Source: Tubiluchus corallicola (Eukaryota > Priapulida > Priapulimorpha > Priapulimorphida > Tubiluchidae). Taken from it: 64,000 nt of DNA. Below the pieces are notes generated by a model. It had not been told where the DNA came from. It saw only the letters and a list, made by a program, of their open reading frames with translations, and searched no databases. The stretch lies in NCBI GenBank assembly GCA_030141605.1, contig JAQGDQ010000206.1, positions 145,001 through 209,000 of the forward strand. Reading direction: 5' to 3'. This document shows positions 46,135 through 57,700 of this stretch, one piece after another. The stretch's first letter is position 1. Every line of letters begins with the position of its first letter. A program made the translations under genes and the position numbers.

Positions 46135-49100
46135 ATGGAGAGAAAAAGTTCTTCCAGTTCAACTTCAAGTCAACAAGGTTCTGAATCCAGTTTATCTACC
46201 TCACCAAACATGCTTACATTGTTGGGACGTCTCAAGGAACTGTACAGAAAGCAGCTATGCGAAACAGACTTATTAAACGGCACAGACAACGACCATAATG
46301 AGGTATTATAGTCTCGATACTTCGCTAAAATTTTCACTTTTGCTCGATTTCTCAAAATTCTTTCATTATTAAGTCTCGAAATTATCTTTTTTGATACAGA
46401 TTTGCAAACATGGTCTGCATGGCATCTACTGTCTGCCGTTTGAAGGTCATTTCTTGGAAAACGGTATTAAATAATTAAGATTTCAGACCTCTTGTTTACA
46501 ACAAAATTCTTTTTTCTCAGGCAAAGATCCTTCTTCTGGAAGAGTATACATCAAAGCTAGAAGAGCAGAACACCATGCTGATGCAAGCCATGATTGAACT
46601 CGAGACAGAGGCTAGTTACAGAGTGAAGCTTTTGGAGGAGAGACTTCGCGACACGACAAAGTATGTCAAGGTGAGTTGATGGTGAGCCATCTATGAATTA
46701 TTAATGATTTGCTGGTTTATCTTGCTTAATTTTGTTCCTGCTTGGCTTAAAGGAAAGGCCAAGCCTTCTGGGAAAGTAGGGTTATTTCAGTGTTTGCGAC
46801 AAATATTAGAAAGGTTCAGCAGTAAAAGTGTGATAAGTACCTAACGTAATTAGTGAAGTCATTGTGGGAAGATAGAGTTATTTCAGTGTTTGCGAAAAAT
46901 GTTTGAAAGGTTATAAAAGTGTGAAATCATTTTAAAGTCCCGATCATTTCACCCTTTGGTGTTCCCATTTTGAACTCCCATTCCTGAACCAGTGATGTCA
47001 CTCATTGGTTGAAGAAGAGCAGTGCATTGTCAATTTCCGTCAAAAGTATAGTAAGTTTTCACAATTTTCTGACATTTTTGCGTGAACTTTGGGTAGGCTG
47101 CGGAAATGTGAATTAGTTTAAGCAGTGCATGCTTACGAAAAGCCGCGATGTGCTTGCAAAAAGTCATGCCAAATACGTCATAATTTTCAAGTGAATGTCG
47201 GCTACGACTGCCCCGAAAATTTCTATGCAGCGGGTAGTATAAATTAACTTTATGATTTATAGAATTTTTTTTACAGATTTCTTTGTTATGTTTTTTTTTT
47301 AAGTTTAAGTGATAACAGTAGAATAAACCCGAAGTGCCCCCCCTCCAACCTCGCCGAATAACATGTCCTTTCCTTTAAACCAGCTGATAGTGGCTGTGCT
47401 GTTTTTTACGAAATTTTCTATAGAGAAATTTTTTTGGAAGTTGTATAATTTCCTTGTTTTGCTGTCAAAAATTAGTACTAGATGGCAGCATATGTTTGAC
47501 GTTTTGCATAATATAATTAATGACTTTATATTATATTGTTAGGCATTTGTGTCACAAGTTAAAGTAAATGGAGATAAACTGGAATATCAGAAGATGCACA
47601 TTCCAACAAATGACATTCCTATTAAGAAACAGGTAATAACGAAAACTGTCAAATGCCAAGTCTTGCGGGAAGCTGAGCTTATTTTAAATTTCAGAAATAT
47701 GTTAGAAAATTTCTGCAATAAAACCGTGACAAGTGCTTCGAGCAAAATCAATTTAAAGTCATGATCACTTCAAGCTTTAGCCCGCTCATTTTGAACGAAA
47801 AATGACGTCTTCTGGTTACTGTACAGTGTAAACACTTATCCCGCGAGATGAGTAAACTTTTACAGCTGCAGTTACTATTATCAATTACAAACTATCCAAA
47901 ACATTAAATGAGGAATCATTAATACTACTTTTTGCTTTTTAGTGAATCCCATTAAAGGGTAAGTAATGAAAGTAAGGTAGGTAAGTAAGTAAAGTAAGTA
48001 AAAACTGAGTAACGAAAACCAGTTAAGAACGATAATATATAATAATCTCCAACGCAGTTAGTTAAAGCCGACAAAATAACAGAAAAATTATTTTAATTAC
48101 ATGTAGTTAAAAGAGAACTCAGTTATAAGCTAAGTAAACTACCTGGCACCTATTGTGTAGCTTCTCATCCTCACAGAATTCCATGCTTATCTATAATTAT
48201 GTTATGTGTAGTATTTACGCATTTTGAGATGTAAACCTGTAGATTAAAGCCATGTAAGAACTTAAGGTTATTGGCAAATTGATCAAGGAACTAATTTTTA
48301 CATAAACGCAATTAAACTTTAAGATTTAATCAAATTTAATCGGCTAGAATATCAGAATTTCTGAGTGAACTGCAGAAGTTTTATTACGTTTGCCTTTCTA
48401 CTGACCACCATCTTGTCTACTTTATAAGTCATAAGTCATTTATTTCACATTACACATTTGCAATGATTACATATACAATATCTAGTGAAAGGGCCTACAA
48501 TGGATATAATACAAATAAGAAATACTGCACAGAAAAAGCCTCAAACACTGTTCACTTATGCACGAAGATAAATGTGTTGTGGGCAATCAAGAAGCAGGGC
48601 TTGTTAGATTGTCCCACACAGTGATAGAAAAAAAATATGGAGATAATCTGAAAATTTAATGTGAATCGTGATTAAAAAAAACATTAGTGCTTAAAATGGA
48701 ATGACGTAATGAATGAAGCTCATATATGGGATGATATGAAAGATAGAAAGACTATTCGTTTTTAATAGCATGTAAATTTAAAATAACTTTCTTTCAAATA
48801 TGCCCTGGTTCTTTTGGTGGTAGACAAGAATGATATAAATTTCTATTGCAGTTTTAAGTATTTTTATTTGTATGTTAAAATACAACGAATGTTGTTTGAG
48901 GTTGGCTTTTCCTTTAATGTGTTTAACCTGATGACTGTCATATATTATTCTATTTTACGATACTGTATTACGTGATAAGTAATAATGAGAACTTCTTCTA
49001 GAAATAGCACTAAATTATCTCTAAATTATCTCAAACTTCCTCTAAATTATGGGAAGTTGTTTTTAAATACCATTACAGCAGTCGCCGCTTAATAAAACCG

Positions 49101-50533
49101 TGAATAATAAAATCAGTCGCATTTTAGAATCATTCAGGCACCGTTCTGGATCAGTCCGACTTCCTCCCTGGCAATTATTGTTAAGAAATTTGGTTAATAA
49201 AGCAATTGCACTGTTTAATAGCAACTCATTTCTCAGTAACCGTCAACAAAAACAATAGCAAAATGAAAAAAATAAATAAAAAACAATCAACAGGCATGCG
49301 AGTAAGCTGATTGACTCGTGCTTATTTGTCACATAGTATTAATTAGGGTAATTAGTGTATGTACAGTAGTTTGCTTAACAGGTACTTCACTTTGCCAGGT
49401 GCTGGCAACAGACCTGTCGCATATTAATACCATCGTTTATTGACCATATGTCAAATTATAATGTTGTAATTTTGTCGTTAATATTTTGTGAATACGTTTT
49501 GTATAATAATTGTAAAGTGTTTGTAAACGTTAATTGTTAATCCAATTGTTGCGTTTTGTTTCTCTCGGAAGGCTCGTAGAGAAAACCAGAAAACACGCCG
49601 TTAAATGTTATTACTTTATTGAACGAGAATTCTCTAGAACACGAAGATGAAGGAACTTTGAAATGATTACAATAAACGTGAAAATCTGGAAAACGTTCAG
49701 GTAAGTAAATAAATAAGTCCGTGTTCTGCGATGTGCCTTCCCGTGTCGGCAGTCTGCTTCGCCTTATATAGCGCGCTGGAGAAACTTCTCGAACAAATGT
49801 TCGAGAACAATCCAGACGCTAAGACGGTCATCCCGACGGAACATTCTACGATGTTCCATGCAATTCTACTCGACGTCAGCGATCTCCACAACACCAATAA
49901 ATTAAATTAAACTGAATTGTTAGGATCACTTATTGCTGGTCCCGTGGTGGTTTTGTTAAGCAGAGACTAGTACATTATCATCTGCATATTAATATGATAT
50001 CTGTTTTTTTCTGATAGTTATATATGTTTTTACTGCTGTGTTCATTGCATTCTTCTTTCTTTGTTTAGATGGTGACAATAAACACTACCGTGGACCCAAT
50101 TAAATCAATTGATGCAACGCCATTTCTCTCTCCCGCCGCATCTTCAGAACTGCCAACAAGCTTAGCTGAGCATGACCCAATGTCCAACTCCGTATCTTCG
50201 ACTCCGAGTTCGCACAAGTCATGTCTCTGTGACTGCAACAACTCTTGCAAAGTGGACGGGTTAGAGCGACGACTGAAAGCGGCAAACGACGAGATCGGGG
50301 ACTTGTGCCTGGAGTTAAAACAGAAGGACAGAGAAGCGTATGATCTGCAGTTAGCCTTGAATGAACAGAATAAGGAAAACAGGTTGTTGAGTTCTGAACT
50401 CGCCGTGTTGAACTACCGGTTAGGTGAGCTGCGCCACAGCATGAATAATAGCAGCAGACTTGCGAGTGACGTATGCTCATCAGAGCTTAATCTGAACGAA
50501 TCTCTCGAAGATACATTTGACCTTAGCGAGTAG
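46135..50533 (+). CDS. Coiled-coil protein of 290 residues, family not recognised
   Basis: Four exons join in phase 0 throughout: 46135-46302, 46521-46670, 47543-47632 and 50069-50533. Each has a GT donor and AG acceptor. The product starts MERKSSSSSTSSQQGSESSL, a serine-rich tail. A first helical segment follows (LLGRLKELYRKQL, ILLLEEYTSKLEEQN, ASYRVKLLEERLRDTTKYVK). A low-complexity linker and a cysteine cluster (CLCDCNNSC) lead to a second coiled coil (GLERRLKAANDEIGDLCLEL and onward to LNYRLGELRHSM). It ends in an acidic tail, LNESLEDTFDLSE. Heptad-like leucine spacing suggests a dimeric scaffold or cytoskeletal/centrosomal adaptor, which is only inference. It diverges from TMEM55 across 143 bp. 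Introns 2 and 3 hold TTAA-type and other repeats. An AATAAA sits at 50830-50835. Confidence 0.8.
46751..47374. mobile_element. TTAA-flanked element in intron 2 of the coiled-coil gene
   Basis: TTAA occurs at 46747-46750 and 47375-47378. The inner ends aggaaaggcc and tgtcctttcct are short inverted copies. Internally two near-repeats of gttatttcagtgtttgcga occur. Part of it resembles the repeat at 33290-33610. No transposase frame is visible. Confidence 0.55.
47690..47955. repeat. Interspersed repeat, relative of 33290-33610
   Basis: It starts just after exon 3 of the coiled-coil gene and shares the ordered words atgttagaaaatttctgcaa, caatttaaagtcatgatcac, cattttgaacgaaaaatgac and ttactattatcaattacaaa. 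The open frame running out of exon 3 into it is not conserved sequence. Confidence 0.7.
47956..50068. other. Intron 3 of the coiled-coil gene
   Basis: About 2.4 kb of intron in all, from 47633. It includes a short gtaagtaag run near 47975-48000. A retroposon-like stretch (agtcatttatttcacattac) near 48430 resembles one near 42745. No further exon is evident. Confidence 0.5.
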
Positions 50534-51052
50534 GAGCGTACGTGGCTTTGCACCCAGAGAATTCGTCCTTTTGCGGACGTTTGATTCGCACAGGGTTGCC
50601 AGACGTTGTGATAAAATTTTGTACTTTATATGTAAGTTTTTACAAGGAGTTAGGAATTGTGCTAAAAGCTAATGATCTATACCAGGTGACACAAAAAAAT
50701 GCCCCACAGTCTTCATGGTAATGTTATAATGAAGAAATAGCAGAATCGCTTGAAAATTACCACATTAATGTTATAGATACCGTGGATACACATGATGCTC
50801 TTCGCCAATTCAGCGAGCAAACTGACATCAATAAAAAGTGCCAGTTTGCAAGATCAAAAACATGCATTTTGTTCACTCTTTACAGAAATTTCTTGTTTTG
50901 CACCAATCAGCAATTACTATTACTGTTTACTCGTCTTTCATTACACTTTTAGCTACATATCATCTGCAGTGTCATCTGCAAACTTACAGAATGAATATTT
51001 CAAATCTTCTTTATACAAATTTTTAAATTTTTTTAGATCAATCATGTTTAAC

Positions 51053-51962
51053 ATTATGGCAAACAACGGGTGCCAGGATCTAATACAAATTCTATGGTCT
51101 GCTGTATGACGAACAATGGGTGCCAAGTTCTAACACAAATTCTATGGTCTGCTGTATGGCAAACAATGGGTACCAGGTTCTAATACAAATTCTATGGTCT
51201 GCTGTATGGCAAACAATGGGTGCCACGTTCTAATACAAATTCTATGGTCTGCTGTATGGCACACAATAGGCGCCAGGTTCTAATACAAATTCTATGGTCT
51301 GCTGTATGGCAAACAATGAGTGCCATGTTCTAATACAAATTCTATGGTCTGCTGTATGGCAAACAATGAGTGCCATGTTCTAATACAAATTCTATGGTCT
51401 GCTGTATGGCACAAAATGGACACCAGGTTCTAATACAAATTCTATGGTATGTTGTGTGGCAAACAATGGGCGCCAAGTTCTAATACAAATTTTATGGTCT
51501 GCTGTATGGCAAACAATAGACGCCAGGTTCTAATACAAAGTCTATGGTATGTTGTGGCAAGCAATGGGCGCCAGATTCTAATACAAATTCTATGGTCTGC
51601 TGTATGGCAAACAATGGGCGCCATGTTCTATTACAAATTCTATGGTCTGCTGTATGGCAAACAATGGACGCCAGGTTCTAATACAAATTCTATGGTATGT
51701 TGTGTGGCAAACAATGGGTGCCAGGTTCTAATACAAATTGTATGGTCTGCTGTATGGCACACAATGGACACCAGGTTCTAATACAAATTCTATGGTCTGC
51801 TGTATGGCAAACAATGGACGCCAGGTTCTAATACAAATTCTATGGTCTGCTGTATGGCAAACAATGGGCACCACATTCTAATACAAATTCTATATCTGCT
51901 GTATGGCACACAATGGGTGCCAGGTTGTAATACAAATTCTATAGTCTGCTGTAAGGAAAAAC
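51053..51962. repeat. 50-bp minisatellite downstream of the coiled-coil gene
   Basis: About 18 tandem copies of a 50-bp unit that runs tgccaggttctaatacaaat, then tctatggtctgctgtatggc, then aaacaatggg. Copies differ by a few substitutions. Open frames on both strands through the array are artefacts. Confidence 0.95.
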
Positions 51963-52470
51963 AATGGCTGATACACATTTTTGAAGTATTTTTTGATGTG
52001 CTGAGATATGCTAGCTAGCAATCTCTCTGTGCACATTTAAATCTATGGAACAAGTATATTTTTGTGATTTATAATAATATATTTCATCTTTTCTTTTACT
52101 TTTCGTTTATCTCTGTTAGTCAGAGTTAGACATTCAGGAAATTTTTCTCAAGAAAAACTTCTCAAGGAAACCAAAGAATGGTCGTTTTAATATACTGAAT
52201 TTATTTGGAGAAATGTAACTAGTCCAGGATTTTATTGCGCTTTGTTTCTGATTATCATGTTGTAATGATAAAACGTTATTGCCGATTCAAGACTAGTGTT
52301 TATTTTTTTATTATTATTACTATGCTGTTGTTGTGCTTGTGCAAAATACATTAAATTGGTGAGATTATCAGCACGATATTTTTGCCGAGGGTTTATGCAT
52401 CATTAATAAATAAATGACCAAATTTGATTATTGTGATATTTAATTGTTGTTTATACTTAATCGTATAGAA

Positions 52471-52931
52471 CAGGGGTGTGCAAATTGCGGCCCGCGAATA
52501 GATTTGTCAACCTAATGAAAGTGCGGCCCGGGTGATTAATTGAGTGTATCCAGCTGAAGTCCGTGCCACGATCCCAAAGATAGTGCGGGTAGTTTTTTCT
52601 ACTAGATCAGATGCCATTAACCCTTACAAGACGGTTGTAGCTTAATGTCACTGTACTACACAGACTGTGTGATACACATTACTAATATGCATTGTAATAA
52701 AATTACCATTATCTGTCCTGAAAGTAGAAATATATGGTTTGTGATATAAATTTTAATAACTTGTAAAATAGTTTCTTGAGTGTAGTAGTAATGATATACG
52801 CAGGTCGGATGCAAAAAAAATCGTTATTAGGCCTTTCTGTACTTGGCTCCTTGATCAAACTGCCTGTGGCCTGCAGGAATTGTGGGAAAGTTTAATGTGG
52901 CCCGGCTAGTCAGATAATTTGCACACCCCTG
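52471..52931. mobile_element. hAT-like MITE with caggggtgtgcaaatt ends, copy 1
   Basis: Termini caggggtgtgcaaattgcgg and gataatttgcacacccctg are inverted copies. The exact 8-bp duplication gtatagaa flanks it at 52463-52470 and 52932-52939. It is internally rich in gcggcccg and has no transposase. The identical internal stretches at 63801-64000 identify a second copy. Confidence 0.93.
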
Positions 52932-53499
52932 GTATAGAATGGTTTGACTCGTGTATTCAAAGAAGTAGCAAGTTGCAACAGCTGGTGCACACCGGGTACT
53001 GTAATGGTGTAAAATGATCGATCCGATGTTTGACTTAAATAAACAGATTTTGCTTCAATTGTATTTTTGAGAAGAGAATGACGTGTCACTATTGTTAACT
53101 ACTGTGCATAAATGCTTAAAATAGTATTACATTTTCTTTTAGAAAATTTGGGCCAGTGTAAGAATGGAATCCACTATTCCGTAAGGTGGGGTTTAGTCAG
53201 TATTAACGATCCAGACCGGAGCCTAGATCGTTCGTAAGCCATTTATGCAAAGCATTCACATGTAGCCACTCGGTTATTAGCCCATCCCATCTTTGTATTT
53301 TGAAATTCTAAACGAATTCAGAGCGAACACGTTATAGTAGATGCTTAGAGGTAGGCAAATGCAGACATCCAGCAGAGAAAATGATAAAGAAATTGTAGAA
53401 ATAAAATATTTTGTCTGACGTACTGTTTTCTTTTGCAGAGACTGATTTTGATAAACCTGCATTCAGATTAGCATGTTTTGTGTCGCGAGCTTTCTCTTT

Positions 53500-53850
53500 G
53501 ACAGCAAACTTGCAAGTGTGAACCACTTTGCCAGTTACTGCCGGGACGTAATCCGACAATTGCTGCAAGTTGATTTACTACCTAGTGTAAACGCATCAGC
53601 GAGTTACTCTCGACACTTCTCACAGCAAGTAGATAAGTGAGTGTCAGCTCCCGGTTACTGTGAGACAGTAACTTGCAGCAAGTTTTGCTCTCTAGTCTGA
53701 ACAAGCTTGTGAGTTACTGTCTAGTGTAAATGCCTCAGAGAGTTACTCTCGACACAGTAAGTAGATAAGTGAGTGTCAGCTCTCGGTTACTGTGAGAGAG
53801 TAACTTGCAGCAAGTTTTGCTCTCTAGTCAGAACATGCTCGTGAGTTACT
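53500..53850. repeat. Tandem/inverted repeat cluster related to the 22930-23093 MITE
   Basis: The block gagttactctcgacac, agtaagtagataagtgagtg, taacttgcagcaagttttgc and tctctagtct occurs twice in tandem, about 140 bp apart. Its ends resemble those of the small MITE at 22930-23093, suggesting a tandem duplication within that family. Confidence 0.65.
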
Positions 53851-54497
53851 TGGCAAGAAAACACTACTATGAACGTGCCGTTACATTTGCATCTAGAAAA
53901 CACAGACACTTCGCACAGTATCACCTTGAGGGCCATTGCAATCGACCACAATGTCACATACCTTGGCTAACGAATTTCATAACAATTTGCTCGTATGACC
54001 GAAGTAATTTATTACTGATTCTAGACACGCATTACTTTTTTAAACAAACCTTTTATACACTGACATAACTTAAAAGCAAACACAAATAATAATTACAGGT
54101 TTGAAACGACATATCACAAATTTACATAAACAAATCTAGTTATACTACATACATAAGAAAGGTACTAAATACACGCTATCGCTTTTTACAATTTTTATTA
54201 CACCGCTTAATCGCTATCAAACAACTTCCACTTCTATTTAAGAATCAATATAGACTTTAACATAAAAGTAACAAAGTATAATATAGTTAAAATTTTATAA
54301 GTATTTGCATATCCAACTAACCATCTTAAGAGTATTGTTCAAAAACCCGCAATAAGTATGTTTTTTTCGTATCAAAAAGGAGTCCAGAATTTGAAAGCAG
54401 CAAATATAGTGCGGTCGTTTCTAAAGTCCACTGAATTCATTTGATCAATAACAGAGAATTTAAATAGATGAATAAATTATTAGTTTTCTTTCTTATT

Positions 54498-54503
54498 TTT
54501 ATT
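54498..54503 (-). terminator. Candidate poly(A) signal of the GABARAPL2-type gene
   Basis: On the minus strand this is AATAAA, 248 nt beyond the stop codon, within an A-rich stretch. It is one of several AT-rich possibilities. Confidence 0.4.
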
Positions 54504-54750
54504 TTTGCCATTCACAGTAAAATAAAACATCGTTGCTTCTCTACAAAAAATTTATAACAGACTTTAAAAGTAAAGAAAATTTGGTAAAATTTAATTTCAA
54601 TGAAAAATTTCAGATCAGCTGCAGAAAAAGCGACAAATACTTGAAAATAGAATAATATGCAAGCACAGAAATTACGAGTTCATTTTTGACTATTATACAG
54701 AATCTTTTCTCCAGTTATTTTTTTCTTGCAAGAACCCGCTAGGAAGCCAT

Positions 54751-57700
54751 TTACCCGAACGTGCTCTCGCCACGATAAGATATGTAAAGGAAGCCGTCCT
54801 CGTCTTTTTCTTCTTCGTACACGACTGACATAGGAGCACTGCAACGAGAATGTTTTTTTTAACTGCGCCTAGTTGATAACATTTGTGAGCCAGTAAGTTA
54901 ATACGATCAGGGCATTTTACCCTGACAACAATTTAATGAAAAAATACCTACTCAAATAACGTCGAGGTCGTAATTATAAGAAATAAATTGCGTTAAAAAC
55001 ACCACAACTTCGTTAAAACTTTTAATTTACATAGTTAAAAAATCATGTCAAACGTTTCGACAGAGCTACTGCTGTCGTCGTCAGTGGTAAATTTTTACAA
55101 ACATACAATCAGTTTATATAGGCAGAGCCTACAGTATAGAACATTATGCACTAATTATGTATTTAACAGAAGCCAAATAGGAAATGAAAAAGCAGACCAG
55201 TAAAAAATAAATTAATATTGATGCTTTGGGACATTACATTTACCGTTTCTTCAACTTAAAGGAAACCAGACGATTGTGTAAACATTACTTCAGAATAAAG
55301 AATGCTCTAAAATATTGAAAACTACAATAGCTTTTTTTTAAATCAAAGCTTTGATTGAATAATAATTACCCGGGAAACTCAAATTTTGTTAAACTTTCAA
55401 GGCTATGCGCGGCTCAGTGAATCTACTAAGATTGGCAATGGTGCCCTTCTATCACATGCAAATGGCCGACAAATAGCATGATAACCATGATCATGAGATA
55501 CAGTGTTAGTTGTTGACGTCATATGACGTAGAGCCCATTTCCGTGACATCACGCGCTTAAGCAGCACTGTAGCACTTACGCAAACATGCTTGATTCGCAA
55601 GGGAAGATGCCTGTCATTGCACAAACTGTGGTTGGTTTCTAACATAAGCATTAGCTGTGTTCGGTTGCCGTTAATTAACTTTCTAAGCTAATTATTCAAA
55701 TATAAGGAACAACTGCTAACTTTTACAGGCAAGAAAACGTATATTTCGGATAGTAAATTAAAATGAGATTGAGCCTAAACAATTGTCTGATTTTCCTTTA
55801 AGTCAATCGCAAATTTGTAACATCATCCTTTTGAAGAGATTTGAAGAAATTTGTAACATTTGAAGAGAATGCCTATCACTAATAAACAAAATTATAGCAA
55901 CTAACTGATCAAACCTCGACTGTGGGAGAGTCTTTCCAACAAACAGAAAGATGGCCTTGTCAGATGGTATCTGTATCCGCTTACGAATGATCCACTGGAA
56001 CTGGGCGACGGTGATGTCAGACGGCACCAGAAACTTCCGCTTGTCAATATCCGGTATAGAAGAATTCGGATCTTTTTCCACTATCACCTGGGAACAGATA
56101 ATAGACAAGTTAAAATAATTTTGTAAAAAACACAAAAACAACTTTTATCAACATCAGGGTTGGATTATGACTTTTTGGGGCCCCTAAGCCAATGAAATTA
56201 TGGGAGACCCTCAGACGGAGCCACCCTTTAACTCGCCCACACCCGTCTCGAATGTTTTTTAACTCGTGATATATTTAACGACATTTATATATATTCAAAT
56301 AAACTTATTGCAAATTCTTTAAATAAACTAGAATTGTTATCTTTTGTTTATTAGTAAAAATATTGTTTAAGAAATACCACTGTTTTACTATTTATTGCAA
56401 AACAAATTATTTACATATTTCAACACAACCGTAGTGAAAAAAAGAGATGTTTAATCATGTCTTACCAAAGCTTGAAGGGCCCTAGACTGCAGCCTATAGG
56501 ATAATTCAACCCTGACCAACATAAAGTACACTTACAGGAACTCTATCCGGGTATTTCTGTCGAATTCTGACGGCTTCCAACTTCCTCTCATCTGAAAAAC
56601 AGTTATGAAAAACATAGAATAACATGGAAAACACTTAAGCACCTACGGAGCATACACCTACTGAAATTAACCCTGTAACATTGCGTCATGATACCTTTTG
56701 TGAATATATGTGTCGTAATGCATCAGTAATGCGATAATCTAAATCATTGATAATTAGCACGTGTATATTTGACTGTGCGCTGATAAAAACAGTGTGAAAT
56801 AATTCAATTTATAGCTAAAGAAAGTACCGTAGATACGTAACAATTAGTGCAATGAGTGCAGCATTAGCAGACTTGACACAGCGAATCAAAGCAGTTGAAA
56901 ACGTAATGCATTTATAATAATTTGTAGCAGGCTAACTAAGTTTTTGCTTATGCGTTTCTGAAATGGCTTGCAGCAAATGTGGACTAGAAAATGCACCAAC
57001 ATATTTCAAATCAAAAGTATTGAAATGCTTTGCATTTCTGGTGGCTTACAATGCAAACAATGTATGAGTTTGCATACATAGAAATGAAACAGTGCGATGA
57101 ATAGTTTTAGAACTTAGAAATCTTAAAATTGTTTGATAAACCTAATGTATATGTTAAATAAAACCAGCAAACGTTAACTCAATGTATATCATGATATGTA
57201 CCGTAATCGTGACTATGGTGTAACATTACAGGCCTAACTGAAATCAGCTCCCAAGGCTACCTAACATATAAATATTACTCTAATATGGCTCTAATATTGG
57301 CACAAGTTTGCAGGCCAGCACAAACTTTATTTTCAGTGTACGTACTTTCCAGGCACAAATTTGTGAACCTGCCAACTCTCACACATTTTAAGTCTTGCAC
57401 ACACATCTAATTTCACTTCTCACGCATTCTGCAACTTTATACGCAGGTTGCAAAATCACCTGGCTTCCTTTGTCAATAACACCAACCAGAATACGATTAG
57501 TAGTATTACTCTCAATAAAACAGTACTTAGCATATATTACATGTATATTACACTAAAGGGTATTGTAACTATTAAAAATTAAGCACTTTTCGATGCTATC
57601 GAAAAGCGAAAAGTGCCTAATTTTTTTCATGTGCAAGCCTACAAAAGAACATATTTATATATAAAGCATTTTGAACTGCAATAGCAGCATCAGAAAGGTT

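Noticed and set aside
50100-50480. 126-residue minus-strand frame
   Set aside because: It is the antisense shadow of the last exon of the coiled-coil gene, whose own frame joins in phase with three upstream exons.
51442-51978. Repeat-protein frames on both strands of the 50-bp array
   Set aside because: Minisatellite artefacts with no promoter, splice or homology support.
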